The translations under genes were made by a program, and so were the position numbers. Shown piece after piece: positions 16,267 through 25,713 of a stretch of DNA of 64,000 bases. Numbering within the stretch: position 1 is the stretch's first letter; each line of letters starts with the position of its first letter. The stretch comes from Natronosporangium hydrolyticum. GTDB lineage: Bacteria; Actinomycetota; Actinomycetes; Mycobacteriales; Micromonosporaceae. The notes under the pieces are model-generated. The model did no database searches. It saw only the letters and a list, made by a program, of their open reading frames with translations, and was not told the DNA's origin. The stretch lies in NCBI RefSeq assembly GCF_016925615.1, contig NZ_CP070499.1:248001-312000 (forward strand). The letters are read 5' to 3'.

Positions 16267-17427
16267 CTACTTGTCGACGTCGCCCACGACGAAGAACATC
16301 GAGCCGAGGATGGCGATCAGGTCCGGCACCAGGCTGCCGGGGATCACCGTCGCCAACGCTTGCACGTTGGCGAAGGAAGCGGTGCGCAGCTTCATCCGCC
16401 ACGGCGTCTTCTCGCCGCGGGAGACCAGGTAGTAGCCGTTGACCCCGAGCGGGTTCTCCGTCCACGCGTAGGTCTGCCCCTCGGGCGCCTTGACCACCTT
16501 CGGCAGCCGCACGTTCACCGGCCCGGTGAGCTGGTCGACCCGGTCCAGGCACTGCTGCGCCAGGTCCAACGAGACGTAGACCTGGTCGAGCAGCACCTCG
16601 AACCGGGCGTGGCAGTCGCCGCTGGCGCGGGTGACCACCGGCACCGACAGCTCGCCGTAGGCCAGGTACGGCTCGTCGCGCCGCAGGTCGAAGTCGAGCC
16701 CGCTGGCCCGCGCGACCGGCCCCGACGCGCCGTACCCGGCGGCCTGTTCGGCGGTGAGCACCCCCACCCCGGAGGTCCGGGCCAGGAAGATGTCGTTGCG
16801 GCGGATCAGCTGGTCCAGCTGCGGCAACCGGCGCCGGACTTCGTCGATCGCGACCCGGGCGCGGCCGGTCCAGCCAGCCGGCACCTCCTCTTTGAGTCCG
16901 CCGACCCGGTTGAACATGTAGTGCATCCGGCCACCGCTGGCCTCTTCCAGCACCGATTGCAGCGTCTCCCGTTCCCGGAAGGCATAGAACATCGGCGTGA
17001 TCGCGCCGATCTCCAGCGGGTAGGAGCCGAGGAACATCAGGTGGTTGAGGACCCGGTTCAGCTCGGCGAGCGCGGTGCGGAGCCAGGTGGCGCGTTCCGG
17101 CACCTCCAGCCCCAGCATCCGCTCCACCGCCAGCGCCACGCCGAGTTCGCTGGCGAAGGCCGAGAGCCAGTCGTGCCGGTTTGCCAGCACCATGATCTGC
17201 CGGTAGTCCCGGACCTCGAACAGCTTCTCGGCGCCCCGGTGCATGTAGCCGATGATGGGTTCACAGGAGACCACCCGCTCCCCGTCCACGGTGAGCGCCA
17301 GCCGCAGCACGCCGTGGGTGGAGGGGTGCTGCGGGCCGATGTTGAGCACCATGTCGGCGGTCTCCAGCCCGGCGCCGGTGCCGACGGTGAGCTCCCGCAG
17401 TCCTGCCTCGCTGCTCATGTCAGCCAT
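16267..17427 (-). CDS. NuoD-like NADH-quinone oxidoreductase 49-kDa subunit (stand-alone)
   Basis: A 386-residue homologue of NuoD, the complex I subunit that forms the quinone pocket with NuoB. The hallmark [17 protein letters not shown] and [17 protein letters not shown] motifs are intact, and the [11 protein letters not shown] and [20 protein letters not shown] stretches fit the family. No other nuo gene lies here, so it is either a paralogue of the operon-borne NuoD or a subunit serving a different partner. It overlaps by 13 bases the upstream methyltransferase gene, whose mitochondrial relative methylates the NuoD homologue. Confidence 0.85.
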   Translation of the reverse strand: MADMSSEAGLRELTVGTGAGLETADMVLNIGPQHPSTHGVLRLALTVDGERVVSCEPIIGYMHRGAEKLFEVRDYRQIMVLANRHDWLSAFASELGVALAVERMLGLEVPERATWLRTALAELNRVLNHLMFLGSYPLEIGAITPMFYAFRERETLQSVLEEASGGRMHYMFNRVGGLKEEVPAGWTGRARVAIDEVRRRLPQLDQLIRRNDIFLARTSGVGVLTAEQAAGYGASGPVARASGLDFDLRRDEPYLAYGELSVPVVTRASGDCHARFEVLLDQVYVSLDLAQQCLDRVDQLTGPVNVRLPKVVKAPEGQTYAWTENPLGVNGYYLVSRGEKTPWRMKLRTASFANVQALATVIPGSLVPDLIAILGSMFFVVGDVDK

Positions 17428-18509
17428 CCTGTCACGTCGGCGCGGTCCGGCAGGGCCACCGGCTGCAGCAGCCAGTAGTGGCCGCCGAGCCCGGTCGGGT
17501 CGGTGAGTTCGGCGGCGGCGCCGGCCGCCGCGAGCCGGCGCAGGTACTCGCCCGGGTCGCGGGTCGCCAGCTCGTGCGGGGGGCGGGCGCCGCTGATCCC
17601 CAGGGCGGTGAGCGCCTGCGACTGCCGGACCAGCATCGACGGTTGCTGCCGGAGCGTGCTGCCGGAGGCTGCCGGACGGGCGGCTGCCGCGGCCTCGCCG
17701 GCGTGGCGTACCGCGTCGATGGCGACGTGGGCGGTGAGGTCACGGGTGCCGTCCGGGATCGGGTCGACCTGGCGACCGGCCTGGTATCCGGCGAGGCTGC
17801 CGAAGGGCGGCCGGTTCGCCGCCTCGTGGCCGTAGTCGACCGCCAATGCCGCCCCCCGGTCGATCGCCGCCACCGCCGCCGCCCAGGCTTGGTCGCGGGG
17901 GTGCCCGAGCTCGGCGCGGCTGCCGGGGACGGTCAGCGGCCACCACCGCGCCAGCCAGGCGGCGTCTGCGCCGGCCACCGGGTCGCCGAGGGTCTCGTCG
18001 CCGGTTGCTGGGTCGACCAGCACCCGCCGCGGCACGCCCCGATCATCCAGTTCCGCCACGTCCACGGGTACTTCCGCCACGTCCACGGGTACTTCCGCCA
18101 CGTCTACGGGTACGTTGTCCAGCCACTCGGTGCCCAGCAGTAGCCCGGTGATCGAGGCCGGCAGCGAGGTGGACCAGGCGTAGGTCGGTGAGGTCGGCTC
18201 GCCGGCGGGCGCCAGCTCCACCGCGGTTGCCCGCAGCCGCGCCCTGAGTCCGGCTGGGACGGCGGCGGCCAGCGCGGTCAACAGCTCACCGCGGCCGGCC
18301 CCGACATCGACCACCTCGATCGGGTCCGGCCGGCCGAGCGCCTCGTCGAGCCGCTCCAACAGCCGTGCCAGGGCCGCTGCGAAGAGCGGTGAGGCATGTG
18401 CCGAGGTGCGGAAGTGCCCGGCTGGTCCGGGGCCGGGGCGGACAAAGAAACCCTCCGGGCCGTAGAGCGCCCCGGCCATCGCCTCCTGCCAGCCCAGCCG
18501 CCGATCCAC
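17415..18509 (-). CDS. SAM-dependent methyltransferase, MidA/NDUFAF7-like
   Basis: A 364-residue protein of the COG1565 type. The N-terminus carries [20 protein letters not shown] followed by [19 protein letters not shown], and the SAM-binding glycine loop is [17 protein letters not shown]. Mitochondrial NDUFAF7/MidA methylates an arginine of NDUFS2, the NuoD homologue. Here the gene overlaps a NuoD-like gene in the same operon, supporting the same enzyme-substrate pair. Odd feature: three perfect heptapeptide repeats VPVDVAE lie within the middle, encoded by a 21-bp tandem repeat. It starts at GTG 18509. Confidence 0.82.
   Translation of the reverse strand: MDRRLGWQEAMAGALYGPEGFFVRPGPGPAGHFRTSAHASPLFAAALARLLERLDEALGRPDPIEVVDVGAGRGELLTALAAAVPAGLRARLRATAVELAPAGEPTSPTYAWSTSLPASITGLLLGTEWLDNVPVDVAEVPVDVAEVPVDVAELDDRGVPRRVLVDPATGDETLGDPVAGADAAWLARWWPLTVPGSRAELGHPRDQAWAAAVAAIDRGAALAVDYGHEAANRPPFGSLAGYQAGRQVDPIPDGTRDLTAHVAIDAVRHAGEAAAAARPAASGSTLRQQPSMLVRQSQALTALGISGARPPHELATRDPGEYLRRLAAAGAAAELTDPTGLGGHYWLLQPVALPDRADVTGWLT
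18051..18113 (-). repeat. 21-bp tandem repeat inside the MidA-like gene
   Basis: Three copies of a 21-base unit (18051-18071, 18072-18092, 18093-18113), the third with one change. They keep frame and encode (VPVDVAE)x3. Near-identity of the copies implies recent expansion. Confidence 0.9.
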
Positions 18510-18543
18510 CGGCCCAGCCTACGACCCGGCCGGCGACGGCAGT

Positions 18544-18615
18544 GGGCCCAGTATTTCGGGGGCCCAGCATTCGGTGGGCCCAGGACGTCAGTGGGCCCAG
18601 GACGTCAGTGGGCCC
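18544..18615 (+). repeat. GGGCCC array with 16-17 bp period at the panD 3' end
   Basis: Five GGGCCC palindromes start at 18544, 18560, 18576, 18593 and 18610. The last two or three units share CAGGACGTCAGT spacers. The final unit lies inside the panD end, and units repeat its stop codon context. Confidence 0.85.
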
Positions 18616-19003
18616 AGGAATCGGCGAGCGGGTGGGTGGTGGGGTCGCCGTCGAGCGCCACGATCCGGTTGTCGGCGTCGACGTGGACCACCTTCGGTTC
18701 GTAGCTGCGGGCGGTGGCGTCGTCGAGCTGCGCGTACGAGATCAGGATCACCAGGTCGCCCGGGTGGACCAGGTGCGCCGCGGCGCCGTTGATCCCGATC
18801 ACTCCGGTGCCCCGCTCGCCCGGGATCACGTACGTCTCCAGCCGGGCGCCGTTGGTGATGTCGACGATCGCCACCTGTTCGCCGGGTAGCAGGTCGGCCG
18901 CCTCGAGCAGGTCGACGTCGACCGTCACCGAGCCGATGTAGTGCAGGTCGGCCTCGGTCACCGTGGCCCGGTGAATCTTGGATTTCAGCATCGTCCGGAG
19001 CAT
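18605..19003 (-). CDS. panD: Aspartate 1-decarboxylase
   Basis: A 132-residue pyruvoyl enzyme making beta-alanine from aspartate for pantothenate synthesis. The self-cleavage site Gly24-Ser25 is in [11 protein letters not shown], and the catalytic Lys9 ([14 protein letters not shown]) and Arg/Tyr-containing [15 protein letters not shown] are present. Length is normal, with an extra 15-residue acidic tail. The ATG shares its last base with the panC stop. Its 3' end runs into a tandem array of GGGCCC units that repeats the stop codon. Confidence 0.96.
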   Translation of the reverse strand: MLRTMLKSKIHRATVTEADLHYIGSVTVDVDLLEAADLLPGEQVAIVDITNGARLETYVIPGERGTGVIGINGAAAHLVHPGDLVILISYAQLDDATARSYEPKVVHVDADNRIVALDGDPTTHPLADSWAH

Positions 19004-19905
19004 TACTCGTCACCTCGCGGCAGCAGGATCTCAATATTGTCGATCAGTCGGGTGCTCCCCACCCAGGCCGCGATCAGCAGCCGGGCGACGCCATCGGCGG
19101 GGACCGGCGCGAGCGGTGCCAGCGCCGTACCGACCGGCTCGGCCAGCGGCCGCAGGTCGGGGTCGGTGAGTGCGAGGTAATCCAGTTTCACCTCGGGGGT
19201 GGCCGAGAGCGTCTGGGTGGCGGCCGTGAGCACCTGTTCGGGTGAAGCGCCGCGGGCGGCGGCGTCGGCCCCGGCCCGCAGCGTCGCCGGCACCCCGGCG
19301 GCGGCGCGGCGCTGTGCCGGGGAGAGGTAGCGGTTGCGGCTGGACAAGGCCAGCCCGTCGGGTTCCCGCACCGTCGGCACGCTTACCACCTCGACCGGGA
19401 GGTCGAGGTCGCGCGCCATCGCCCGGATCAGCGACAACTGCTGGTAGTCCTTCTCGCCGAAGCAGGCCACCGCCGGCCGGGTCGCCTGTAGGAGTTTGTA
19501 GACGACGGTCAGCACCCCGGCGAAGTGACCAGGCCGGCTCGCCCCCTCGAGCACCGTGCCCCACGGCCCTGGGTCGACGCGAACGAGTGGTTCACCGTGC
19601 GGGTACATCTCGTCGGGGGCCGGGGTGAAGGCGAGATCGACGCCGGCCGCCCGGCAGCGGGCCAGGTCCGACTCGAGGGTCCGGGGATACCGCTGGAAGT
19701 CTTCGCCGGGGCCGAACTGCAATGGGTTGACGAAGACGGTGGCGATCACGGTGCCGGCCCCGGCCCGGTCGCGGGCGGCGTGCAGCAGCGCGTCGTGCCC
19801 CTCGTGCAGGGCGCCCATGGTCATCACCACGGCGACCGGATCGGCCGCGGTGGCCCGGGCGGCGGCCAGCTGCGCCCGGGTGTCGAGCCGGAGTGGGGAG
19901 GTCAT
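19003..19905 (-). CDS. panC: Pantothenate synthetase
   Basis: A 300-residue ATP-dependent ligase joining pantoate and beta-alanine. The nucleotide-binding [14 protein letters not shown] (HxGH motif), the [20 protein letters not shown] loop, [10 protein letters not shown] and the [11 protein letters not shown] (KMSKS-equivalent) segment are present. The frame is open further upstream, but the ATG at 19905 overlaps the stop of the preceding gene (ATGA) and begins at the usual place. It sits between panD and a DUF2520 Rossmann gene, as in Mycobacterium. Confidence 0.95.
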   Translation of the reverse strand: MTSPLRLDTRAQLAAARATAADPVAVVMTMGALHEGHDALLHAARDRAGAGTVIATVFVNPLQFGPGEDFQRYPRTLESDLARCRAAGVDLAFTPAPDEMYPHGEPLVRVDPGPWGTVLEGASRPGHFAGVLTVVYKLLQATRPAVACFGEKDYQQLSLIRAMARDLDLPVEVVSVPTVREPDGLALSSRNRYLSPAQRRAAAGVPATLRAGADAAARGASPEQVLTAATQTLSATPEVKLDYLALTDPDLRPLAEPVGTALAPLAPVPADGVARLLIAAWVGSTRLIDNIEILLPRGDE

Positions 19906-20864
19906 CGCCGCCCCTCCCGCGGCCCGGTGGCGGCCTCGGCCGGCGGCGCGGGGGTGGCCGCGAGCGCGGTGAGCAGGGGTTCCGCCGCCTCGACCGGCAG
20001 CTGACCGGCGGCGAGCGCCCGGTCGGCGGTGCGGCGGGCCAGCTCCCGGTAGGCGGTGAGGGAGGCCGGTGCCGACTCCCGCAGGGCGGCCAGGTGACGG
20101 CTGATGGTGCCGGCGTCGCCGCGGGCGACCGGGCCGGTCAGCGCGGCGTCGCCGACCTGCAGGACATTGTCGAGAGCGGCGCGCAGCAGCGGTCCGAGTA
20201 GGCGCTGCGGCTGCGCCACGCCCGCCGACCGCAGCTGGTCGGCGGCCTCGTTGACCAGTGTGACCAGGTGGTTGGCGCCGTGGGCGAGGCCGGCGTGGTA
20301 GAGCGGTCGGGCGGCCTCGGCGACCCATTCGGGCACCCCGCCGAGGTCGGCGACGAGCCGGGTTGCGAACGGCCGCAGCGGCTCCGGGGCGGTGACTCCG
20401 TACCCGATCCCGGGGAGCCGGTCGAGGTCTCGGTGTTCGCCCTGCCAGGCCCCGGTGAAGGTCATCGCCGGGTGGAGCGCCACCGGGTGGGCGCCGCGGA
20501 CGGTGACCGGGTGTAGCACCGCCAGCCCGTGCGCGCCGGAGGTGTGGGCCACCACCTGCCCGACGGGCGGGTTCGGCAGCTGGCCCACCACGGCGGCGAG
20601 CGCGTCGTCGGGTACGGCGAGCAGCAGCAGGTCGGTGGCGGCGAGCGCCACCTCGGCGGCCGGTCGGGTGGGGGTACCGGGCAGGTTGCCGCTGGCCCGG
20701 TCGGGCTGGGAGCTGGGGGTGATCGCCGCGATGAGATGGCCGGCCTGGTGGAGCGCCGCGCCGAGGGCGGTTCCCACCCGGCCGGCGCCGATGACGCCGA
20801 TGGTCAGCCGGGCGGTGGGCCGCGGGGGCGGCGGAGATTGCGGGGCGCGCGTCGATGCGCTCAT
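19902..20864 (-). CDS. Rossmann-like DUF2520 oxidoreductase, candidate ketopantoate reductase
   Basis: A 320-residue protein with an N-terminal NAD(P)-binding Rossmann fold ([20 protein letters not shown]) and a C-terminal helical DUF2520 domain containing [19 protein letters not shown]. Family members sit next to panC in many actinobacteria, and related proteins (PanG) have been shown to reduce ketopantoate to pantoate in other bacteria. Position in a panG-like/panC/panD operon supports that role here. The ATG at 20864 is preferred over an upstream in-frame one at 20987 because the added residues are unlike the family and overlap the next promoter. Confidence 0.78.
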   Translation of the reverse strand: MSASTRAPQSPPPPRPTARLTIGVIGAGRVGTALGAALHQAGHLIAAITPSSQPDRASGNLPGTPTRPAAEVALAATDLLLLAVPDDALAAVVGQLPNPPVGQVVAHTSGAHGLAVLHPVTVRGAHPVALHPAMTFTGAWQGEHRDLDRLPGIGYGVTAPEPLRPFATRLVADLGGVPEWVAEAARPLYHAGLAHGANHLVTLVNEAADQLRSAGVAQPQRLLGPLLRAALDNVLQVGDAALTGPVARGDAGTISRHLAALRESAPASLTAYRELARRTADRALAAGQLPVEAAEPLLTALAATPAPPAEAATGPREGRR

Positions 20865-20974
20865 GGCGGATCCAGTCCTCGCTCGCGTGGTACCGGTCCC
20901 CTCAAGTATCGGTGGGAAGTCCCAGAGGTTAGCAACCAGTTGTGAGCAATTCCTCTGCGGTGGCGGGGGTCGCG

Positions 20975-20980
20975 TATGCT
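20975..20980 (+). promoter_or_regulatory. Candidate -10 of septum-lipoprotein gene 1
   Basis: TATGCT lies 43 bases before the start at 21023. The same hexamer stands 40 bases before the paralogous gene. The -35 region is not obvious. The shared element and distance support it. Confidence 0.35.
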
Positions 20981-21022
20981 CCGCCACGAGACGGATGGGG
21001 CGCTTGAGGCCGGGGAGGACAC

Positions 21023-21922
21023 GTGCGCGGGCGGAAGACAGCGGCGGCGGTGGTGGGCACCGGCGTGATGGGGCTGCTCCTTACGGGCTGCTCGCTGCCG
21101 GACGGCATCGACGGTGATCTTACCAGTAGTTGGTCGGAGCTGGCCGAACCGGTCGGTTTCGTGCCCGATGCGGCGGTCTGCCACGACGCGGAGTACGACG
21201 AGCGCGGGTCGCTCGCGGATTATCAGCCGGTCGACTGCGCGGATCCGCACCTTACCGAGACGGTGTATGTCGGAGAGTTCACCGACTCCGCCGGGGAGCG
21301 GACCAACCCGCCCTCGGCCGGGTCGTCGGATTGGCGTTCGGCGTACCGGTCGTGTGATGACGGCGCGGCGGATTATCTCGGCGCCGACTTCCGGTACGCC
21401 CGGCTGTGGTTGGGCGTCACTGTGCCCACCGAGGAGGCGTGGGCCGGCGGCGCCCGGTGGTTCCGGTGCGAGGTGGCTTCCCTGGAAGACCGGGACCGAA
21501 CCCGCTCCGGCAGCCTGGCGGGAGCCTTGAGCGGGGATTCGGAGCTGCGGCTGGGGTGCTTCGAGGTCGGCCTCGGCGACGATGACCAGTCGATCGAGTC
21601 GATGGATCCAGTGCCCTGTGATGAACCACACCATGCCGAGTTCGTCGGGGTCTGGGAAGCGCCGGACGTGCCGTACCTGGACGGTCGGGAGGGCGACTCG
21701 GCGGAGCAGGTGCACCGGGGGTGTCGCGAACAGGTGGCGGAGTACGTCGACGTGCCGGTCGATGGTGATCTGCAGTTCCGGACCGGCACGATCGCCGACT
21801 GGATGGAAGAAGAAGACTGGGACAACGGCGACCGGAAGTTCCGGTGCTACCTGTGGCTGAACGGTGAGGAGCTGGAGGATTCGCTGGCCGACGGTGGCGA
21901 TTCGGCGCTACCGGTGCGCTAG
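21023..21922 (+). CDS. Septum-formation family lipoprotein, paralogue 1
   Basis: A 299-residue predicted lipoprotein: a signal helix ends in lipobox LLTGC (Cys23), and the mature part is acidic and extracytoplasmic. It holds two related domains, each with paired cysteines and a DPHLTETVYVG or EPHHAEFVGVW strand, then ARWFRCEV or RKFRCYLWL. These match the 'septum formation' domain linked to cell division and PknB-type extracellular regions. The next gene is a close paralogue of similar length. A -10-like TATGCT lies about 45 bases upstream. The stop codon region is duplicated downstream. Confidence 0.78.
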   Translation: MRGRKTAAAVVGTGVMGLLLTGCSLPDGIDGDLTSSWSELAEPVGFVPDAAVCHDAEYDERGSLADYQPVDCADPHLTETVYVGEFTDSAGERTNPPSAGSSDWRSAYRSCDDGAADYLGADFRYARLWLGVTVPTEEAWAGGARWFRCEVASLEDRDRTRSGSLAGALSGDSELRLGCFEVGLGDDDQSIESMDPVPCDEPHHAEFVGVWEAPDVPYLDGREGDSAEQVHRGCREQVAEYVDVPVDGDLQFRTGTIADWMEEEDWDNGDRKFRCYLWLNGEELEDSLADGGDSALPVR

Positions 21923-21973
21923 CCCGGTCGTGAAGCGATCGGCCTTACGGTGCGTTAGTCCGGTTGCGGAGCG
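21912..21973 (+). repeat. Direct duplication spanning the stop of septum lipoprotein 1
   Basis: A 26-base segment containing the TAG stop (21912-21937) recurs at 21948-21973 with five differences, all transitions. The second copy keeps a TAG at the same place. Confidence 0.75.
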
Positions 21974-22050
21974 TGACCTGACTCACTCCTTATCGGGGCA
22001 ATTTCCCCCGAATCACGGCAAATAACGTCAGTTCCGTGCGAGGTACCTCC

Positions 22051-22056
22051 TATGCT
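22051..22056 (+). promoter_or_regulatory. Candidate -10 of septum-lipoprotein gene 2
   Basis: TATGCT about 40 bases before the start at 22096, matching the hexamer and distance at paralogue 1. No clear -35 is seen. Confidence 0.35.
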
Positions 22057-22095
22057 CGCAGACCATGACCCCCGGACCCCCAGGGAGCTGACGTC

Positions 22096-23049
22096 ATGGA
22101 CAAACTCGCCCGAAGATGGCTCGCCGCCGCCGGCGGCGCGGTCCTGTTCCTGCTCGCCGCCTGCGGCGACGACCTACCCGCCGGCGTGGACGGCGACCTG
22201 ACCAACGACTGGGGCGCGCTCGGCGAGCCGATCGCCTTCGCGCCCGGCAGCGAGGAGTGCCACGCCCGGCCGTACCAGCCGGTCGCCCCGCTCACCGAGT
22301 ACGAGCCGGTGGAGTGCGACGAGCCGCACCTGGTGCAGACGGTTCACGTCGGCAGCTTCGACGACGACGCATTTGACGACGACGCCTTCGACGAGGGCGA
22401 GGCCGGACTGGCCGCGCCGCCGGATGCCGACAGCACCGCGCACCGGACCGCGTTCAGCGTGTGCGAGGAGCACGCCGCCGAGTTCCTCGGTGCGGACCAC
22501 CGGCACGGCCGGCTCTGGCTGGGAGTGGCGTTGCCAGCGGAGGCCGCCTGGGAGGGCGGCGCCCGGTGGTTCCGCTGCGATGTGATGGAGGTCTCGTCCG
22601 TCTACGGGGAGCCGGTGGAGCGGACCGGTTCGCTCGCGGGCTCGCTCGGCGGCGACGACGCCGACCCCGAGCTACGGCTCGGCTGCTACCAGGTCGAGGT
22701 TGACGACGGCGCGGTAGCCGCGATGGATCCAGTCAGCTGCGACGAACCCCATGACGCCGAGTTCGTCGGGGTCTACCGGGCCGACGGCGGCGACTACCCC
22801 GACCCGAGCGACGACAGCGCCGAAGATCAGGTTTATGAGGGCTGCCGCGAGCAGGTGGCGGGCTACGTCGACGTCCCGGTCGACGATGACCTGGTGTTCC
22901 GCACCGGCACGGTGGCCGACTGGATGAGCGAGTCGGACTGGCAGGGCGGGGACCGTGGATTCCGTTGCTATCTGTGGCTGCCCGAGGAGGAGTTGACCGA
23001 GTCGCTGGCCGGGGCCGGTGAGGACGCGCTGCCGGTCCAGACGGAGTGA
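22096..23049 (+). CDS. Septum-formation family lipoprotein, paralogue 2
   Basis: A 317-residue lipoprotein with lipobox LLAAC (Cys23). It shares the two-domain arrangement of the preceding gene: CDEPHLVQTVHVG in the first half, CDEPHDAEFVGVYRA in the second, and the same ARWFRCDV and RGFRCYLWLPEEEL endings. An acidic insertion with DDDAFDDDAFDEGE, itself a small repeat, distinguishes it. Tandem placement with a separate -10-like TATGCT implies duplication followed by independent expression. It precedes nadB by about 60 bases. Function inferred only from the family: envelope or division-associated. Confidence 0.78.
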   Translation: MDKLARRWLAAAGGAVLFLLAACGDDLPAGVDGDLTNDWGALGEPIAFAPGSEECHARPYQPVAPLTEYEPVECDEPHLVQTVHVGSFDDDAFDDDAFDEGEAGLAAPPDADSTAHRTAFSVCEEHAAEFLGADHRHGRLWLGVALPAEAAWEGGARWFRCDVMEVSSVYGEPVERTGSLAGSLGGDDADPELRLGCYQVEVDDGAVAAMDPVSCDEPHDAEFVGVYRADGGDYPDPSDDSAEDQVYEGCREQVAGYVDVPVDDDLVFRTGTVADWMSESDWQGGDRGFRCYLWLPEEELTESLAGAGEDALPVQTE

Positions 23050-23110
23050 CGCCGCAGACTCGGCGGCACCCGGAGCGGCCCGACCGTCCGGGTTGGGGTT
23101 GACTGACGAG

Positions 23111-24829
23111 ATGCCCGAGCCGCCGCTCCCGGACCCGCCACCCCTGCCGGCGCTGCCCCACCGGCTGCGCGCCCCCGCCCCCGGCTGGGTCGAGCCCACC
23201 GATGTCGCCGTCGTCGGCTCCGGCATCGCCGGTCTCACCACCGCCCTCTACCTCCGGGAGGCGGGGCTGCATGTGACCGTGGTGACCAAGGTCAACGTGG
23301 CCGACGGATCGACCCGCTGGGCGCAGGGCGGCATCGCCGCGGTGCTGGATCCGCGCGACAGCCCGCGCGACCACGCCACCGACACGCTCACCGCCGGCGC
23401 CGGCCTGTGCGACCCGGCCGCGGTCGAGGCGCTCGTCACCGAGGGCCCGGCCCGGCTGCGGGAGCTGATCCGGTTCGGCGCGGACTTCGACCGGCATCCG
23501 GACGGGGCGCTGATGCTGACCCGGGAAGGCGGGCACCGGGCCGACCGGGTGGTCCACGCCGGCGGCGACGCCACCGGCGCGGAGGTGCAGCGGGCGCTGG
23601 AGGCGGTGGTCCGGGCCGATCCGTGGATCCGGCTGATCGAACACGCGCTGGTGGTCGACCTGTTGACCACCAGCGCCGGTGAGGTGTGTGGCCTCACCTT
23701 GCACGTGCTGGGTGAGGGGAGCGAGGACGGGGTGGGGGCGGTCCACGCCCGGGCCGTGGTCCTGGCCACCGGCGGGGTCGGTCAGATCTTCGCCGCCACC
23801 ACCAACCCGGCCGTCTCCACCGGCGACGGGGTGGCGTTGGCGCTACGGGCCGGCGCCGCCGTCACCGATCTGGAGTTCATCCAGTTTCACCCGACCGCGC
23901 TGTACGTGCCGGGGGTCGCGCCGGGGGCCCGGCCGCTGGTCTCCGAGGCGCTCCGCGGCGAGGGTGCCTACCTGCTCGACCAGGACGGCAAGCGGTTCCT
24001 GCTCGGCCAGCACGAGTTGGCCGAGTTGGCCCCGCGGGACGTGGTGGCGAAGGCGAGTTGGCGGTCGATGCAGGCGGCCGGCGCCGACCATGTCTTCCTC
24101 GACGCCCGTCACCTGGGCGGCGAGTTCCTGGCCCGCCGGTTTCCGACGATCGTCGCGGCCTGTGCCGCCGCCGGGATCGACCCGGGGCGGGAGCTGGTCC
24201 CGGTCGCGCCGGCGGCGCACTACGCCAGCGGCGGCATCCAGACCGATCTGCACGGTCGCAGCTCCGTCCCCGGGCTGTACGCGTGTGGGGAGGTGGCGTG
24301 CACCGGCGTCCACGGTGCGAACCGGCTCGCCTCGAACTCGCTGTTGGAAGGGTTGGTGTTCGCCCGCCGGATCGCGACCGACATCCTGGCCCGGTCGCCC
24401 GGCGAGCAGCCGCCGGCCACGCCGCCCGCTGAGCAGGCGCCGGACCGGCCGCCCGCTGGCCCGTCGGTCCCGGACCCACTGCCCGCCCCCGCCCGGATGG
24501 CGGCGGAACGGAGCCGGCTGCAGGCGGCGATGAACGCCGGCGCCGGCGTTCTACGCAGTGCCGACTCGCTGGCCAGCGCCGCGGCCGAGCTGCGGGCGCT
24601 GGCCAGCGAGTCGGACCTCGGGCAGGTCCGCGGCACCGACGGATGGGAGCTGACCAACCTGGTAACGGTCGCGAGCGCGTTGATCGCCGCGGCCTACACC
24701 CGGCAGGAGAGCCGCGGGTGCCACTGGCGGGCCGATCGGCCCGATCCGGACCCGGCCTGGCGTGGTCACCTCGCCGGGGTGCTCGCGCCGGGCGGGACGA
24801 TCTCGCAGACATGGGAGGAGCGGACATGA
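23111..24829 (+). CDS. nadB: L-aspartate oxidase
   Basis: A 572-residue FAD enzyme oxidising aspartate to iminoaspartate, the first step of NAD synthesis. The FAD-binding VAVVGSGIAGLTTALYL, the GSTRWAQGGIAAVLDP substrate loop, EFIQFHPTAL and HYASGGIQTDLHGRSS are all visible, with a C-terminal helical domain. The ATG at 23111 is chosen; upstream in-frame codons overlap the previous gene. It overlaps nadC by 4 bases. Proline-rich linkers lie near residues 445-470. No nadA is seen in the window. Confidence 0.94.
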   Translation: MPEPPLPDPPPLPALPHRLRAPAPGWVEPTDVAVVGSGIAGLTTALYLREAGLHVTVVTKVNVADGSTRWAQGGIAAVLDPRDSPRDHATDTLTAGAGLCDPAAVEALVTEGPARLRELIRFGADFDRHPDGALMLTREGGHRADRVVHAGGDATGAEVQRALEAVVRADPWIRLIEHALVVDLLTTSAGEVCGLTLHVLGEGSEDGVGAVHARAVVLATGGVGQIFAATTNPAVSTGDGVALALRAGAAVTDLEFIQFHPTALYVPGVAPGARPLVSEALRGEGAYLLDQDGKRFLLGQHELAELAPRDVVAKASWRSMQAAGADHVFLDARHLGGEFLARRFPTIVAACAAAGIDPGRELVPVAPAAHYASGGIQTDLHGRSSVPGLYACGEVACTGVHGANRLASNSLLEGLVFARRIATDILARSPGEQPPATPPAEQAPDRPPAGPSVPDPLPAPARMAAERSRLQAAMNAGAGVLRSADSLASAAAELRALASESDLGQVRGTDGWELTNLVTVASALIAAAYTRQESRGCHWRADRPDPDPAWRGHLAGVLAPGGTISQTWEERT

Positions 24830-25713
24830 TGGGGATCACCGCCACCACGGTGGACGCGTTGGTGCGGGGCGGGTTGGATCCGACCGTGGTTAGCCGGGTG
24901 ATCGAGACCGCGCTGGCGGAGGACCTCGGACCGGACGGAGTGGACGTCACGAGCTTCGCCACCGTGCCGAAGGAGCAGGTGGACACCGCGGACCTGGTCG
25001 CCCGCGCCGACGGGGTGGTCGCCGGGATCGCGGTCGCCGCCGCCGCCTTCGAGCTGGTCGAGGCTGGCGCGCGACTGTCCCCGCAGGTGGTCGACGGGGT
25101 CCGGGTAGGTCGCGGGGACCGGGTCGCCGAGGTGACCGGCCCCACCCGAGGGTTGCTCACCGCGGAGCGGACCGCGCTGAATCTGCTGTGCCGACTCTCC
25201 GGCGTGGCCACCCACACCCGGGCGTGGGCCGACGCGATCGCCGGCAGCAAGGCGCAGGTGATCGACACCCGCAAGACCACTCCGGGGCTGCGAGCGTTGG
25301 AGAAGTACGCGGTCCGGGTCGGTGGGGGCGCCAACAAACGGATGGGGCTCTACGACGTCGCGCTGATCAAAGACAACCACATCCTCGCCGCGGGTGGGGT
25401 GGCTCCGGCGGTGGGCCGGGTCCACGCCACCTACCCGAATGTGCCGTTGCAGGTCGAGGTCACGACCGTCGCCCAGGCGCAGGAGGCGGTGTCGGCCGGC
25501 GCCCGGTTCCTGCTCTGCGACAACCTGACTCCGGAGCAGCTGCGCGAGCTGGTGGCGGCGGTCGGCGACCAGGCCGAGCTGGAGGCCACCGGCGGGCTGA
25601 CCCTGCCGCAGGCGCGGGAGTACGCCGACACCGGGGTGGATTACCTTTCGGTGGGGGCGTTGACCCATTCGTCGCCCGTACTCGACATCGCGATGGACGT
25701 GCGAGGCCAGTAA
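24826..25713 (+). CDS. nadC: Nicotinate-nucleotide pyrophosphorylase (carboxylating)
   Basis: A 295-residue quinolinate phosphoribosyltransferase. The signature DTRKTTPGLRALEKYAVRVG, then GANKRMGLYDVALIKDNHI, is intact, followed by QVEVTTVAQAQEA and the phosphate-binding TGGLTLPQAREYA segment. The ATG (followed by a second ATG) overlaps the nadB stop and follows a GGGAGGAG site. The TAA stop shares its final A with the ATG of coaX. Confidence 0.96.
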   Translation: MMGITATTVDALVRGGLDPTVVSRVIETALAEDLGPDGVDVTSFATVPKEQVDTADLVARADGVVAGIAVAAAAFELVEAGARLSPQVVDGVRVGRGDRVAEVTGPTRGLLTAERTALNLLCRLSGVATHTRAWADAIAGSKAQVIDTRKTTPGLRALEKYAVRVGGGANKRMGLYDVALIKDNHILAAGGVAPAVGRVHATYPNVPLQVEVTTVAQAQEAVSAGARFLLCDNLTPEQLRELVAAVGDQAELEATGGLTLPQAREYADTGVDYLSVGALTHSSPVLDIAMDVRGQ

